Source of the DNA: Aquabacterium humicola
Lineage (GTDB): Bacteria > Pseudomonadota > Gammaproteobacteria > Burkholderiales > Burkholderiaceae_C
Assembly (NCBI RefSeq): GCF_030167915.1
Contig: NZ_JARGNB010000002.1
Coordinates: 992,001-1,056,000 of the forward strand
Direction of reading: 5' to 3'
Length of the DNA: 64,000 nucleotides
Part shown: in pieces, positions 43,957 to 51,774 of the stretch
Numbering within the stretch: the first letter of the stretch is position 1
Layout of the letters: the number at the start of each line of letters is the position of its first letter
Made by a program: the position numbers and the translations under genes
The notes under the pieces: model-generated
Seen by the model: only the letters and a program-made list of their open reading frames with translations
Database searches by the model: none
What the model was told of the DNA's origin: nothing

Positions 43957-44615
43957 CAGGACCGCGGCACGAAGTAGCCCACGCCGCGGATGTTGTGGAT
44001 GCGCTCGGCGCCGACCTTGCGGCGCAGGTGGTGGATCTGCACCTCGATCGCGTTGCTGACCACCTCTTCACCCCAGCCGAGCAGCTGGTCCTCGATCTGG
44101 GCGCGTGACAGCGGCACGCCGGGTCGCCTCAGCAGCAGCTCCAGCAGCGCGAACTCGCGCGCCGACAGCGCGATCTGGCGGCCGTCGACGAAGACCTCGC
44201 GCCGCGCCGGATCGAGGCGCATGCCCGCGGCCTGCAGCACCGGCGCTGCGGGCCCTTCCTGGCGCCGCACCACCGCGCGCAGGCGCGCGGCCAGCTCGTC
44301 GATGTCGAAGGGCTTGGCCACGTAGTCGTCGGCGCCGGCATCGAGACCTGCGATGCGGTCCTCGACGCCGTCGCGCGCGGTGATGATGATGACCGGCACC
44401 CGGCATGCACGGTCGCGCAGCTCGCGCAGAACGTCCAGGCCATCGCGGCGCGGCAGGCCGAGGTCGAGCAGCACGGCTGCGAAGGGCTCGCTGCGCGCGG
44501 CGGCGATGCCCGAAGCGCCGTCGGCCACCCGATCGACCGTGATGCCCGCGCGCGCAAGGCCGACGCACACGGCGCTGGCCAGCATGTCATCGTCCTCGAC
44601 GAGCAGGACTCTCAC
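43956..44615 (-). CDS. OmpR-family response regulator (QseB/PmrA-like)
   Basis: A 219-residue regulator. The receiver has E7/D8 and phospho-acceptor D51 in VLLDLGLPR, and Lys in VAKPF. The winged helix (about 125-215) has REFALLELLLR and the recognition segment SNAIEVQIHHLRRKVG. This IEVQIHHLRRK form is typical for QseB/PmrA/TctD. The GTG start at 44615 lies 34 bases after the small secreted gene. A PmrA-like direct repeat (44955-44972) is upstream of that small gene, which suggests autoregulation of the three-gene operon. Confidence 0.92.
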   Translation of the reverse strand: MRVLLVEDDDMLASAVCVGLARAGITVDRVADGASGIAAARSEPFAAVLLDLGLPRRDGLDVLRELRDRACRVPVIIITARDGVEDRIAGLDAGADDYVAKPFDIDELAARLRAVVRRQEGPAAPVLQAAGMRLDPARREVFVDGRQIALSAREFALLELLLRRPGVPLSRAQIEDQLLGWGEEVVSNAIEVQIHHLRRKVGAERIHNIRGVGYFVPRS

Positions 44616-44649
44616 GGCCTGGCGTGCCGGCGGTCGGGCGGGCAGCGGT

Positions 44650-44892
44650 TCACGAGGGCTGGGAGGCCTTCTTCGGGCTGTCCGCCGACGTCTTCTTCGA
44701 CTTCGCCTTCGCGGCGTGCTTCTTGACCTTCTTGTGGGCGGCCGGCGATGCCGGCGGCTGCGCGCCGGTTTCCTGGGCGGTCTTGGCGGTGGGCGCCTCG
44801 GTGCCGGCGGCCGCGGTTCCGGCCGCCATGGCCAGGCTGGTCAGGGCGCTCAGCCCGGCGGTGATGAGGAGCGTGCGAATCGGAGTCTTCAT
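44650..44892 (-). CDS. secreted Lys/Ala-rich small protein (acid-shock-like)
   Basis: An 80-residue protein with a signal peptide (1-23, ending LAMA). A disordered Ala/Thr/Pro segment and a basic tail (HKKVKKHAAKAKSKK) follow. The layout recalls the enterobacterial acid-shock protein Asr, although no alignment was possible. It is first in an operon with a QseBC-like pair, and PmrA-like direct repeats stand before its promoter. A regulator target that buffers charge in the periplasm would fit. GGGAA nine bases before the ATG is a weak ribosome site. Confidence 0.68.
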   Translation of the reverse strand: MKTPIRTLLITAGLSALTSLAMAAGTAAAGTEAPTAKTAQETGAQPPASPAAHKKVKKHAAKAKSKKTSADSPKKASQPS

Positions 44893-44940
44893 GGTGTATT
44901 CCCGTTGGCGTGACGGCCGGTCGACGAACGGCCTGGCCAC

Positions 44941-44972
44941 ACTATCGGTGCCGCGGCTTAGCGCAGGCTTAG
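44941..44972 (-). promoter_or_regulatory. PmrA/QseB-like direct repeat and promoter
   Basis: On the minus strand CTAAGCC occurs at 44966-44972 and 44955-44961, with a four-base gap giving an 11-base period. A GATAGT -10 element follows (44941-44946). The second repeat covers the -35 position, typical for activation by OmpR-family regulators. Confidence 0.62.
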
Positions 44973-45102
44973 AAGCGGGCGGCCGCGACCGGCGAGGGGC
45001 CATCGCCGCGGTCTCGGAACAGAACGGCCGAGCGATCCGCGTTGACAAGCCGCGAGCGCGCGACGCACGATCAGCCGGCACATCGACTTGGCAGGAGCCG
45101 GC

Positions 45103-45516
45103 ATGGACATCACCGCGCGCGTGCGCAACGCAGGTCTGCAGCATGACGTCGAGGTCAGCGCCGCCGGCGTGAGCAAGCGGCTCACGCTGCCGGCCCGGGG
45201 CAGCGAAGGCGGGTCGGCGGTGAACGGCGGCGAGCTGCTGATGCTGGCCCTGGCCACCTGCTACTGCAACGACCTCTACCGCGAGGCGACCCGCCTCGGC
45301 ATGGTGCTGCGCGCGGTCGAAGTGCAGGCCAGCGCGGACTTCGCCGGCCGCGGACTCGCGGCGACGAGCATCCGCTACAAGGCCAGGATCGATACCGACG
45401 AGCCGCATGAACGCGTCGTCCAGCTGCTGCGCGAAACCGACGCCGTGGCCGAGGTGCACAACACGCTGCGCTCGGCCAACGACGTGGCACTCGTCGAGTG
45501 GAGCGAGACGGTCTGA
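45103..45516 (+). CDS. OsmC-family protein
   Basis: A 137-residue OsmC-like protein. The central helix GELLMLALATCYCNDLYREA (split by two Cys) carries the expected reactive-Cys position. The strand pattern ends with VAEVHNTLR and a short tail. OsmC proteins reduce organic hydroperoxides with lipoyl or thiol donors; one usual Cys of the canonical pair cannot be placed with certainty here, so this may be a YhfA-like relative. AGGAG lies before ATG 45103; an upstream TTG is unlikely. It is monocistronic and divergent from the QseBC-like operon. Confidence 0.82.
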   Translation: MDITARVRNAGLQHDVEVSAAGVSKRLTLPARGSEGGSAVNGGELLMLALATCYCNDLYREATRLGMVLRAVEVQASADFAGRGLAATSIRYKARIDTDEPHERVVQLLRETDAVAEVHNTLRSANDVALVEWSETV

Positions 45517-45559
45517 ACGCGCGGCGGCCGGTCTGCCGGCCGGCAACGGGCTTGCCGCG

Positions 45560-45871
45560 TCATTTGCGGGTCAGCAGCAACTGGCCCGCCTTCTGCAAGG
45601 GGCCACGCAGCCGGCCGGCCAGCGTGCCCAGCAGGCCCGGCAGCTCGATCTCCATCGTCACTTCCGACTCCAGCACCTCCAGCACCCCGCTGACCGCCTG
45701 GCCCATCACGGCGACGCTGAAGCTCAGGCGGTCGCCCTCCCAGCGCTGACTGACGGCGCCGGCGCTGCCCGGCATCTGGCGTATCAGGTCCGCGAAGCCG
45801 GACTCGATGCGGCGATGGGCTTCGACGCGTCCGAGCTGGTGAGGGATGCTGAGCTTGATCGGCATGGGCAT
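45560..45871 (-). CDS. polyhydroxyalkanoic acid system family protein
   Basis: A 103-residue cytoplasmic protein. The pattern fits the PHA-granule-region family: IPHQLGRVEAHRRIESGFAD at the N-terminus, RWEGDRLSFSVAVMGQAVSG and then VTMEIELPGLLGTLAG. Such proteins are encoded near PHA genes and are thought to affect granule formation; the mechanism is not established. It is convergent with the OsmC gene and apparently monocistronic. With bdhA and patatin earlier in the window it supports a PHB-storing organism. Confidence 0.85.
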   Translation of the reverse strand: MPMPIKLSIPHQLGRVEAHRRIESGFADLIRQMPGSAGAVSQRWEGDRLSFSVAVMGQAVSGVLEVLESEVTMEIELPGLLGTLAGRLRGPLQKAGQLLLTRK

Positions 45872-46048
45872 GCTGGGTGTGCTGGGCGGGCGTCAAACCC
45901 TGGGCAATGAACATGCCATCGCCTGCCCTGATGATCTCTTGCAAGGCGTCAAGTCTGGATCGAACTGCTACGCGCCAACCCACTCGGCCGCCGCTTGGGC
46001 TGCGGCGGTGTCAATTCGGCCGGTGGCGTCGTCGATGAACTCGACGGG

Positions 46049-46624
46049 CTACAGCGTCGAGAGGCGCCGCGCCATCTCGAGCAGGTCCTTCGGCGTGGCC
46101 GGGCTGCGCGACTCCACCCACCAGCTCAGCAGCTCGAACAGCGCGCCGGCCGTCCATCGTGCAGCGGCCGCGCGTGGCACGTCCGGCGGGACGGCCTGGA
46201 GCTCTTCCTCCACCAGCGCCACCAGCATCTGCTTGAAGCGCTGGTGCACGACGTAGCCGCTGCGCCGTCCGATCAGCGTGCGGAAGAGCTTGCGGTTCTC
46301 GCAGGCATGCTCGATGAGACCGAGCACGAAGGGCATGTCGGTCACGCCGCCGCCGGTGGCGGAGGAACGCGCCGCGCCGCCAGCGGGCGTTCCGCGCAGG
46401 GCCTGCCGCAGGTCGTCGAAGCCGCCGCTGAGCAGCTCGTCCTTGTTGCGGAAGTGCGTGTAGAAGGTCGAGCGCCCGACATTGGCGCGTTCGCAGATCT
46501 CCTGCACGCCGATCGCATCCCAGCCGCGCTCGCTCATCAGCGCGAGCAATGCGTGGCGCAACGCGGCCCGGGTGCGGGCCGTGCGCCGGTCCCCTGTGCT
46601 CGTTCCGGCTCGTTCGGCTGGCAT
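46049..46624 (-). CDS. TetR-family repressor
   Basis: A 191-residue regulator. The helix-turn-helix at about 18-62 has LLALMSERGWDAIGVQEI and ANVGRSTFYTHFRNKDEL. A ligand domain follows with LIEHACENRKLFRTLIG and WWVESRSP. ATG 46624 has AGGAG at seven bases; the ATG 18 bases upstream does not. It is divergent from an ABC exporter operon, and a 14-base palindrome (46717-46730) between them is the probable operator. The inducer is unknown. Confidence 0.9.
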   Translation of the reverse strand: MPAERAGTSTGDRRTARTRAALRHALLALMSERGWDAIGVQEICERANVGRSTFYTHFRNKDELLSGGFDDLRQALRGTPAGGAARSSATGGGVTDMPFVLGLIEHACENRKLFRTLIGRRSGYVVHQRFKQMLVALVEEELQAVPPDVPRAAAARWTAGALFELLSWWVESRSPATPKDLLEMARRLSTL

Positions 46625-46716
46625 CTTCGAACTCCTGGACATCGGGTGCGGTCTTGTTCAGTAGCGGACGCCGTGATGGCCGGCGTATTGGTGCCGCCGC
46701 CGCCGGCCACACAACA

Positions 46717-46730
46717 TGGGCACGTGTCCA
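46717..46730. promoter_or_regulatory. candidate TetR operator
   Basis: TGGGCACGTGTCCA is a palindrome with one mismatched pair (12 of 14 bases symmetric). It lies 20 bases before the ABC ATPase start and 92 bases from the tetR start. Confidence 0.55.
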
Positions 46731-46750
46731 TTTTCGAACGGGTGCCCAAG

Positions 46751-47506
46751 ATGATAGAGCTGCGACATGTCGGCAAGGTGTTCCCCGGACCCGCGGGCGG
46801 CACCGCCGCGCTCGTGGACGTGACCCTCGCCTTCGAGCCGGGGCGCTTCGTCGCGCTGGTCGGCAAGTCCGGCAGCGGCAAGTCCACGCTGCTGAACCTG
46901 GTGGCCGGCATCGACCGCCCGACGACGGGCGATGTGCTCGTCGCCGGCAGGGCAGTGCATCGCCTCGACGAGAGTGCGCTGGCGGCCTGGCGCGGCCGCC
47001 ATGTCGGCGTCGTGTTCCAGTTCTTCCAGCTGCTGCCGACCCTGACAGTGCTGGAGAACGTCATGCTGCCGATGGACCTGTGCGGCACGCGGCGCGGCGC
47101 CGATGCCCGGCGGCATGCCGCGGCGCTGCTCGAATCGATGGGCATCGCCGACCAGGCAGCGAAGCTGCCGGCCGAGCTGTCGGGCGGCCAGCAGCAGCGG
47201 GCGGCGATCGCCCGGGCGCTGGCCAACGATCCGCCGCTGCTGGTGGCCGACGAGCCGACCGGCAACCTCGACAGCCACACGGCGCGGCTCGTGGTCGACC
47301 TGCTGGTGGCCCTGGCCCGCCAGGGCAAGACGGTGCTGATGGTGACGCACGAACGCGATGTCGGCGCGCGCGCCGATCGGGTCGTGACGATGGCCGACGG
47401 CCGTGTCGTGGCCGACACCCGATCGCCCGCGGCCGCGCCGCCGGCCGCGCCCGCCACCGGGCCCCACGGACGCGCCGCCGAGCACCGGCATGCGGGGCTG
47501 CAATGA
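46751..47506 (+). CDS. ABC transporter ATPase, LolD/MacB family
   Basis: A 251-residue nucleotide-binding subunit. Walker A is VGKSGSGKSTLL (about 37-48), the Q-loop is VVFQFFQLLPTLTV, the signature is LSGGQQQRAAIARAL, Walker B is LLVADEPTGNLD and the switch His lies in MVTHERD. The LolD/MacB/FtsE group powers mechanotransmission exporters. The C-terminus is Pro/Ala-rich. The start ATG 46751 follows no strong ribosome site. The stop overlaps the permease ATG. TetR control suggests export of a toxic compound or lipid. Confidence 0.92.
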   Translation: MIELRHVGKVFPGPAGGTAALVDVTLAFEPGRFVALVGKSGSGKSTLLNLVAGIDRPTTGDVLVAGRAVHRLDESALAAWRGRHVGVVFQFFQLLPTLTVLENVMLPMDLCGTRRGADARRHAAALLESMGIADQAAKLPAELSGGQQQRAAIARALANDPPLLVADEPTGNLDSHTARLVVDLLVALARQGKTVLMVTHERDVGARADRVVTMADGRVVADTRSPAAAPPAAPATGPHGRAAEHRHAGLQ

Positions 47507-49878
47507 GCCCGCGCTGGTCGAAGCTCGCGCGCGACGTGGCCGCCGAACGCTGGCGTTATGCGCTGATGCTGCTGGCGATCGTCGTCAGCGTCGCGGCCTT
47601 CGGAACGGTGCTGGGCGTGCGCGACGTGCTGCGGCGCGAGATGGCGCGCAACTACCTCGGCACGTCACCGGCGCATGCGACGCTGGAGCTGCCGGGTGGC
47701 GTTGATGCGGCGGCGCTGGCCCTGGCGCGCCTGGATCCCGATGTCGAGACGGCCGAAGCCGGCGATGTGCTGCAGGCGCGTACACGGGTCGAAGGCGAGT
47801 GGCGTCCGCTGCTGCTGTTCGTGGTCGAGGACTTGCGAACGTTTCGCCTGAACCGCTTCGTCTCGCAGGACGGCCCCCTGCCGGGCGCTGAGGGCCAGGC
47901 GCTGATCGAGCGCACGGCGACCGGCATGCTGGGCGTCGCCGCCGCCGGCGGTCGGATCGACGTGCTGTTGCCGGGCTCGGCGCCGCGGCAGCTCACCGTT
48001 GCCGGCCTCGTGCACGACCCCAGCCTGGCGCCGGCCTGGCAGGAACGGGCCGGCTACGCCTACGTCGACGCCGCCACGCTGCGCGGCGCATGGCCGGGCA
48101 CCGGGCTGCACGAATTGCGCGTGCGCTGGCGCGACACGCCCGAGACGATGGACCGCATCCAGGCGAAGGCCGAACAGCTGGCGGCGCGGCTGCACGCGGC
48201 CGGGCATCCGGTGGACGAGGTGCGCGTGCCGCCGCCACGGCAGCATCCGCACCAGCGGCAGATGGAGACCGTGCTCTTCATGCTGCTGGCCTTCGCCGCG
48301 CTGGCCCTGGTGCTGAGCGCCGTGCTGGTGGCGAATGCGCTGGCCGCACTGCTGGCGCGACAGACCCGCGAGATCGCGGTGTTGAAGACCCTGGGCGCGC
48401 GCGCCGGCCAGCTGGCGTGGCTGTACGCGGCCCTCGTCGGTGCGCTGGGCCTCGTGGCCTGGCTCGTCGCCATGCCGCTGGCCCGGCTGGCCGCCGGCGG
48501 GTTTGCCGGCGCGGTCGGCAACTTGCTGAACCTGTCGCTCGCCAGCGATCACCCGGCGCCCTGGGTGTTCGGGGCGCAAGGCCTGGCGGCGGTCGTCGTG
48601 CCGCTCGCGCTGGCGACGGGGCCGATCGGCCGCGCCTGCCGCACCCGCATCCGCGAGGCGATCGATCAGCGCGGGGTGGCCGGTGAGCGCATCCGGCGGC
48701 TCTCGGCGCGGTGGCCCGCCGTGTGGCGCAACGTCGCCCGCCGGCCGGTACGACTCGCGCTGACGGTCGGACTTCTCGCTGCCGCGGGCGCGATGTTCAT
48801 GACGGCGCTCAACGTATCGAGCAGCTGGGAGCTCACGATCGACAAGGTCTACGCGACGCGCCACTACGACGTGGAGCTGCGCGCCGCGCGCGCCATCCCG
48901 TCGGCCGAGGCGGCTCGGATCGCGACGATGCCAGGCATCCGCACGGTCGAGACCTGGGGCTTCGCCGAAGCGGCGTTCGCGCGGCCGCAAGGCATCGACG
49001 TGTCGCATGCCTATCCCGATCGCGGCCACGGCAGCTTCGCGGTGATGGGCGTACCGCCGGCGGCGGCGATGGTGTCCTTCCCGGTGCTGCAGGGACGCTG
49101 GCTGCGTGCCGGCGACAACGCCGATGGCGTGGTGCTGAACCATGCCGCGCTCGCGCAGCAGCCGCACCTGCGGCTGGGCGATCCGGTGCGGCTGTCGTTC
49201 GGTGGCCGGGTCAGCCCGTGGCGGCTCGTCGGCGTCGTCGAGGAGATCGGCGCGGCGGGCATCGCCTATGTCGGTCGCGACGCCCTGGCCGCGGTGGCGG
49301 GTGAGGCCACCGACGCCCGCGTGCTGCGCATCTCGACCGATGCCGGCGATGCGCAGCGGCGCCAGCGGCACATCCACGAGATCGACGAGGCGCTGACCCG
49401 TGCCGGCGTCGCGGTGCAGAGCGCCCGGCCGCTGTCGGAGCTGCGCACGGCCATGGGCGACCACATCGTGATCCTGATCCGCGCGCTGGTGGCGATGGCG
49501 GGCGTGATGGCCGTCGTCGGCGGACTCGGGCTGGCGGCGAGCATGAGCGTCAGCGTCGTCGAGCGGCAACGCGAGCTCGCGGTGATGAAGACCCTCGGCG
49601 CCGGCCCGGCGCGGCTGGTCCGGATGGTGATGGGCGAGGCGCAGGTGGTCGCCTGGGTCAGCGCGGCACTGGCGCTGCTGCTGGCCTTGCCGGTGACCGC
49701 TGCGCTCGACGTGATGATCGGCCGCCTCGGCTTCGTGGCGCCGCTGCCGTTTGCCGTCGACACGGTGGGCGTGGTCGTGTGGCTCGCGCTCAATGCCACG
49801 CTGGCGGCGCTCGCCGCCTGGATGCCGGCGCGAACGGCAAGCCGCCAGCCGATCGCCGTGGCGCTCCAGGCCGTTTGA
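47503..49878 (+). CDS. ABC transporter permease, FtsX/MacB-type with two FtsX domains
   Basis: A 791-residue permease. One N-terminal helix (about 18-38) precedes a periplasmic domain. The first FtsX domain (about 255-390) has LFMLLAFAALALVLSAVLVANAL-like helices and IAVLKTLGAR, and the second (about 640-785) has ELAVMKTLGAGPARL. The duplicated architecture is typical of single-permease exporters related to YbbP and lipoprotein-release-like systems. It is translationally coupled to the ATPase. No adaptor protein gene is nearby. A GC hairpin at 49953-49968 follows. Confidence 0.9.
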   Translation: MSPRWSKLARDVAAERWRYALMLLAIVVSVAAFGTVLGVRDVLRREMARNYLGTSPAHATLELPGGVDAAALALARLDPDVETAEAGDVLQARTRVEGEWRPLLLFVVEDLRTFRLNRFVSQDGPLPGAEGQALIERTATGMLGVAAAGGRIDVLLPGSAPRQLTVAGLVHDPSLAPAWQERAGYAYVDAATLRGAWPGTGLHELRVRWRDTPETMDRIQAKAEQLAARLHAAGHPVDEVRVPPPRQHPHQRQMETVLFMLLAFAALALVLSAVLVANALAALLARQTREIAVLKTLGARAGQLAWLYAALVGALGLVAWLVAMPLARLAAGGFAGAVGNLLNLSLASDHPAPWVFGAQGLAAVVVPLALATGPIGRACRTRIREAIDQRGVAGERIRRLSARWPAVWRNVARRPVRLALTVGLLAAAGAMFMTALNVSSSWELTIDKVYATRHYDVELRAARAIPSAEAARIATMPGIRTVETWGFAEAAFARPQGIDVSHAYPDRGHGSFAVMGVPPAAAMVSFPVLQGRWLRAGDNADGVVLNHAALAQQPHLRLGDPVRLSFGGRVSPWRLVGVVEEIGAAGIAYVGRDALAAVAGEATDARVLRISTDAGDAQRRQRHIHEIDEALTRAGVAVQSARPLSELRTAMGDHIVILIRALVAMAGVMAVVGGLGLAASMSVSVVERQRELAVMKTLGAGPARLVRMVMGEAQVVAWVSAALALLLALPVTAALDVMIGRLGFVAPLPFAVDTVGVVVWLALNATLAALAAWMPARTASRQPIAVALQAV

Positions 49879-50341
49879 CGGTGCCGTGTCGTCGGACGGA
49901 ACACTCGAACCGACAATGTCACCGAAGCAGCGTCCGCGCCCGCTCGAGACGTCGAGCCGGGCGGCTCGCTGGACCCATCACGCGCCGCAGTAGCTCGGCA
50001 CCATCACCTCCAGCATGGAAACCACGCTCCGCCGCTCCGTTTGGGCGGCAGCGGCCAGGGCAGCTTTGAAGCCGGCGATGCCGCGCGAAAGGGATGCCGG
50101 CAGCATGCCGCCGGCGGTGTCGAGCCCTGCTCGTGGTCGCGACCCTGCCGGCGCTGCGTGCCAGGCGCGAGGTCGCGTTCCAGCAGGCGTGAGCACGGCG
50201 AGCGCGGCACACCCGGGCGGCCGACTCTTGCGAGACCGGGAATACTGACTTGGCGCCGGCGAGTATTCCGCCGCGGCGCGCTGTCGGACACAGTCACGGT
50301 CATGCGGCGCCGCTCGGGCGCCGCACCGTCCGGAGCCCCTC
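49879..50341. other. 463-base spacer without supported gene
   Basis: A perfect six-base stem CGAGCC/GGCTCG with GGGC loop (49953-49968) may help end the ABC transcript. The rest has short frames without ribosome sites or recognisable products. The promoter for the PNPOx gene must lie near the right end, where I cannot pick a convincing box. Confidence 0.45.
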
Positions 50342-50992
50342 GTGTCCCACGCGTTCGCCGACATCGCATTCACCCCCTCGGTCAAGGCCGCGCAGCAGCG
50401 CGACGGCAGCCGCGCCGGCTACGCGCGCAGCTTCGAGGGCGATGCCGAGGTGTTCAACGATCGCCTGGGCGAGGCCGAGCGCGAGTTCATCGCCGCGCAG
50501 CGCAGCTTCTACATGGCCACCGTCTCGGAGACGGGCTGGCCCTACGTGCAGCACCGCGGCGGACCGCGTGGCCTGCTGAAGGTGCTGGACGACAGGACCC
50601 TGGCCTTCGCCGACTACGCCGGCAACCGCCAGCTGATCAGCGTGGGCAACCTGGCGGCGAACGACCGCGTCGCGCTGATCCTGGTCGACTACGCGCAGCG
50701 CGTGCGGCTCAAGATCCTCGGCCGCCTGTCCGTGCGGGACCTGGCGCCCGGCGATGCGTCGGCCGCGGTCCTCGTCGACCCCGCGTACCGCGCACGGCCG
50801 CAGCGGCAGATGCGCGTCACCGTCGAGGGCTTCGACTGGAACTGCCCGCAGCACATCCCGGTGCGCTTCGACGCCGAGGATGTGCAGCGCGCCCTCGACG
50901 AACGCGACCAGCGCATCGCCGCGCTGGAGCGCAGGCTCGCGGCGCTCGACGGACGCGCCGGCCCCGCCGACGGTCCGCCCGCACCGGCCTGA
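50342..50992 (+). CDS. pyridoxamine 5'-phosphate oxidase-family flavoprotein
   Basis: A 216-residue PNPOx-like FMN split-barrel protein. Typical segments are EREFIAAQRSFYMATVSETGWPYVQHRGGP, in pieces FYMATVSETGWP and VQHRGGPRG, and LAFADYAGNRQLISVGNL. The substrate may be FMN, F420-like cofactors or heme; the true reaction is unknown. A coiled segment near the end (ERDQRIAALERRLAALD) is unusual and may mediate oligomerisation. The GTG start at 50342 follows GGAG. It heads a plus-strand run with GST and a second PNPOx protein. Confidence 0.82.
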   Translation: MSHAFADIAFTPSVKAAQQRDGSRAGYARSFEGDAEVFNDRLGEAEREFIAAQRSFYMATVSETGWPYVQHRGGPRGLLKVLDDRTLAFADYAGNRQLISVGNLAANDRVALILVDYAQRVRLKILGRLSVRDLAPGDASAAVLVDPAYRARPQRQMRVTVEGFDWNCPQHIPVRFDAEDVQRALDERDQRIAALERRLAALDGRAGPADGPPAPA

Positions 50993-51115
50993 CGCGGCGC
51001 GGCCGCCGCCGCGCGACCCCGACCCCGGTCCGCCCCTCGGTTCGTTCGCGCAGGGGCGCCGGCATGCCTTTTCCCGCGAACGACCGCTCTTCACCACCCC
51101 CACAAGGAGAACCCC

Positions 51116-51736
51116 ATGTCCGTCACGCTGTACCGCCATCCCCTGTCCGGCCACTCGCACCGCGCGCAGCTTGCGCTGTCGCTGCTCGGCGTCCCGCACG
51201 AGCTCGTCGACGTCGACCTGATGAAGGGCGCGCACAAGGCGCCCGAGTTCCTCAGGCTCAATCCCTTCGGCCAGGTGCCGGTGCTCGACGACGACGGCAC
51301 CGTGATCTTCGACTCCAACGCGATCCTCGTGTACCTGGCGACGAAGTACGACGCCGATCGCCGCTGGCTGCCGCGCGACCCCAAGGGGCAGGCCGACGTG
51401 CAGGCATGGCTGTCGGTGGCGGCCGGGCAGATCGCCTTCGGTCCGGCGGCGGCGCGCCTGATCACCGTGTTCGGCGCCAAGTACAACCCCGACGACGTCA
51501 TCGGCCGCGCGCATGGCCTGCTGAAGGTGATGGAGGGCGTGCTGGCCTCGCGCGGCTTTCTCGTCGGCGACGCTGCCACGCTGGCCGATGTCGCGGCCTA
51601 CAGCTACATCGCCGCCGCGCCCGAAGGCAACGTCGACCTCTCGGCGTACCCGAGCGTGCGCGCCTGGCTCGCCCGCGTCGAGGCGCTGCCCGGCTTCGTG
51701 CCTTTCCAGAAGACGGCCGTCGGCCTGGCGGCCTGA
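51116..51736 (+). CDS. glutathione S-transferase
   Basis: A 206-residue GST. The thioredoxin-like N-terminal domain starts [20 protein letters not shown], with [13 protein letters not shown] and the glutathione-binding [10 protein letters not shown]. The alpha-helical C-terminal domain has [17 protein letters not shown]. Ser or Tyr near residue 11-13 could be the catalytic residue (theta/beta-like). ACAAGGAGAA precedes the ATG. It lies between two PNPOx-family genes and probably serves electrophile defence under the LysR regulator nearby. Confidence 0.92.
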   Translation: MSVTLYRHPLSGHSHRAQLALSLLGVPHELVDVDLMKGAHKAPEFLRLNPFGQVPVLDDDGTVIFDSNAILVYLATKYDADRRWLPRDPKGQADVQAWLSVAAGQIAFGPAAARLITVFGAKYNPDDVIGRAHGLLKVMEGVLASRGFLVGDAATLADVAAYSYIAAAPEGNVDLSAYPSVRAWLARVEALPGFVPFQKTAVGLAA

Positions 51737-51774
51737 CGCGACGTCACGACTCCACCTGCCACCGAAAGCCGACC

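Noticed and set aside
50015-50248. A 77-residue plus-strand frame before the PNPOx gene
   Set aside because: No ribosome site, Ala/Arg/Pro-rich filler and no recognisable domain.
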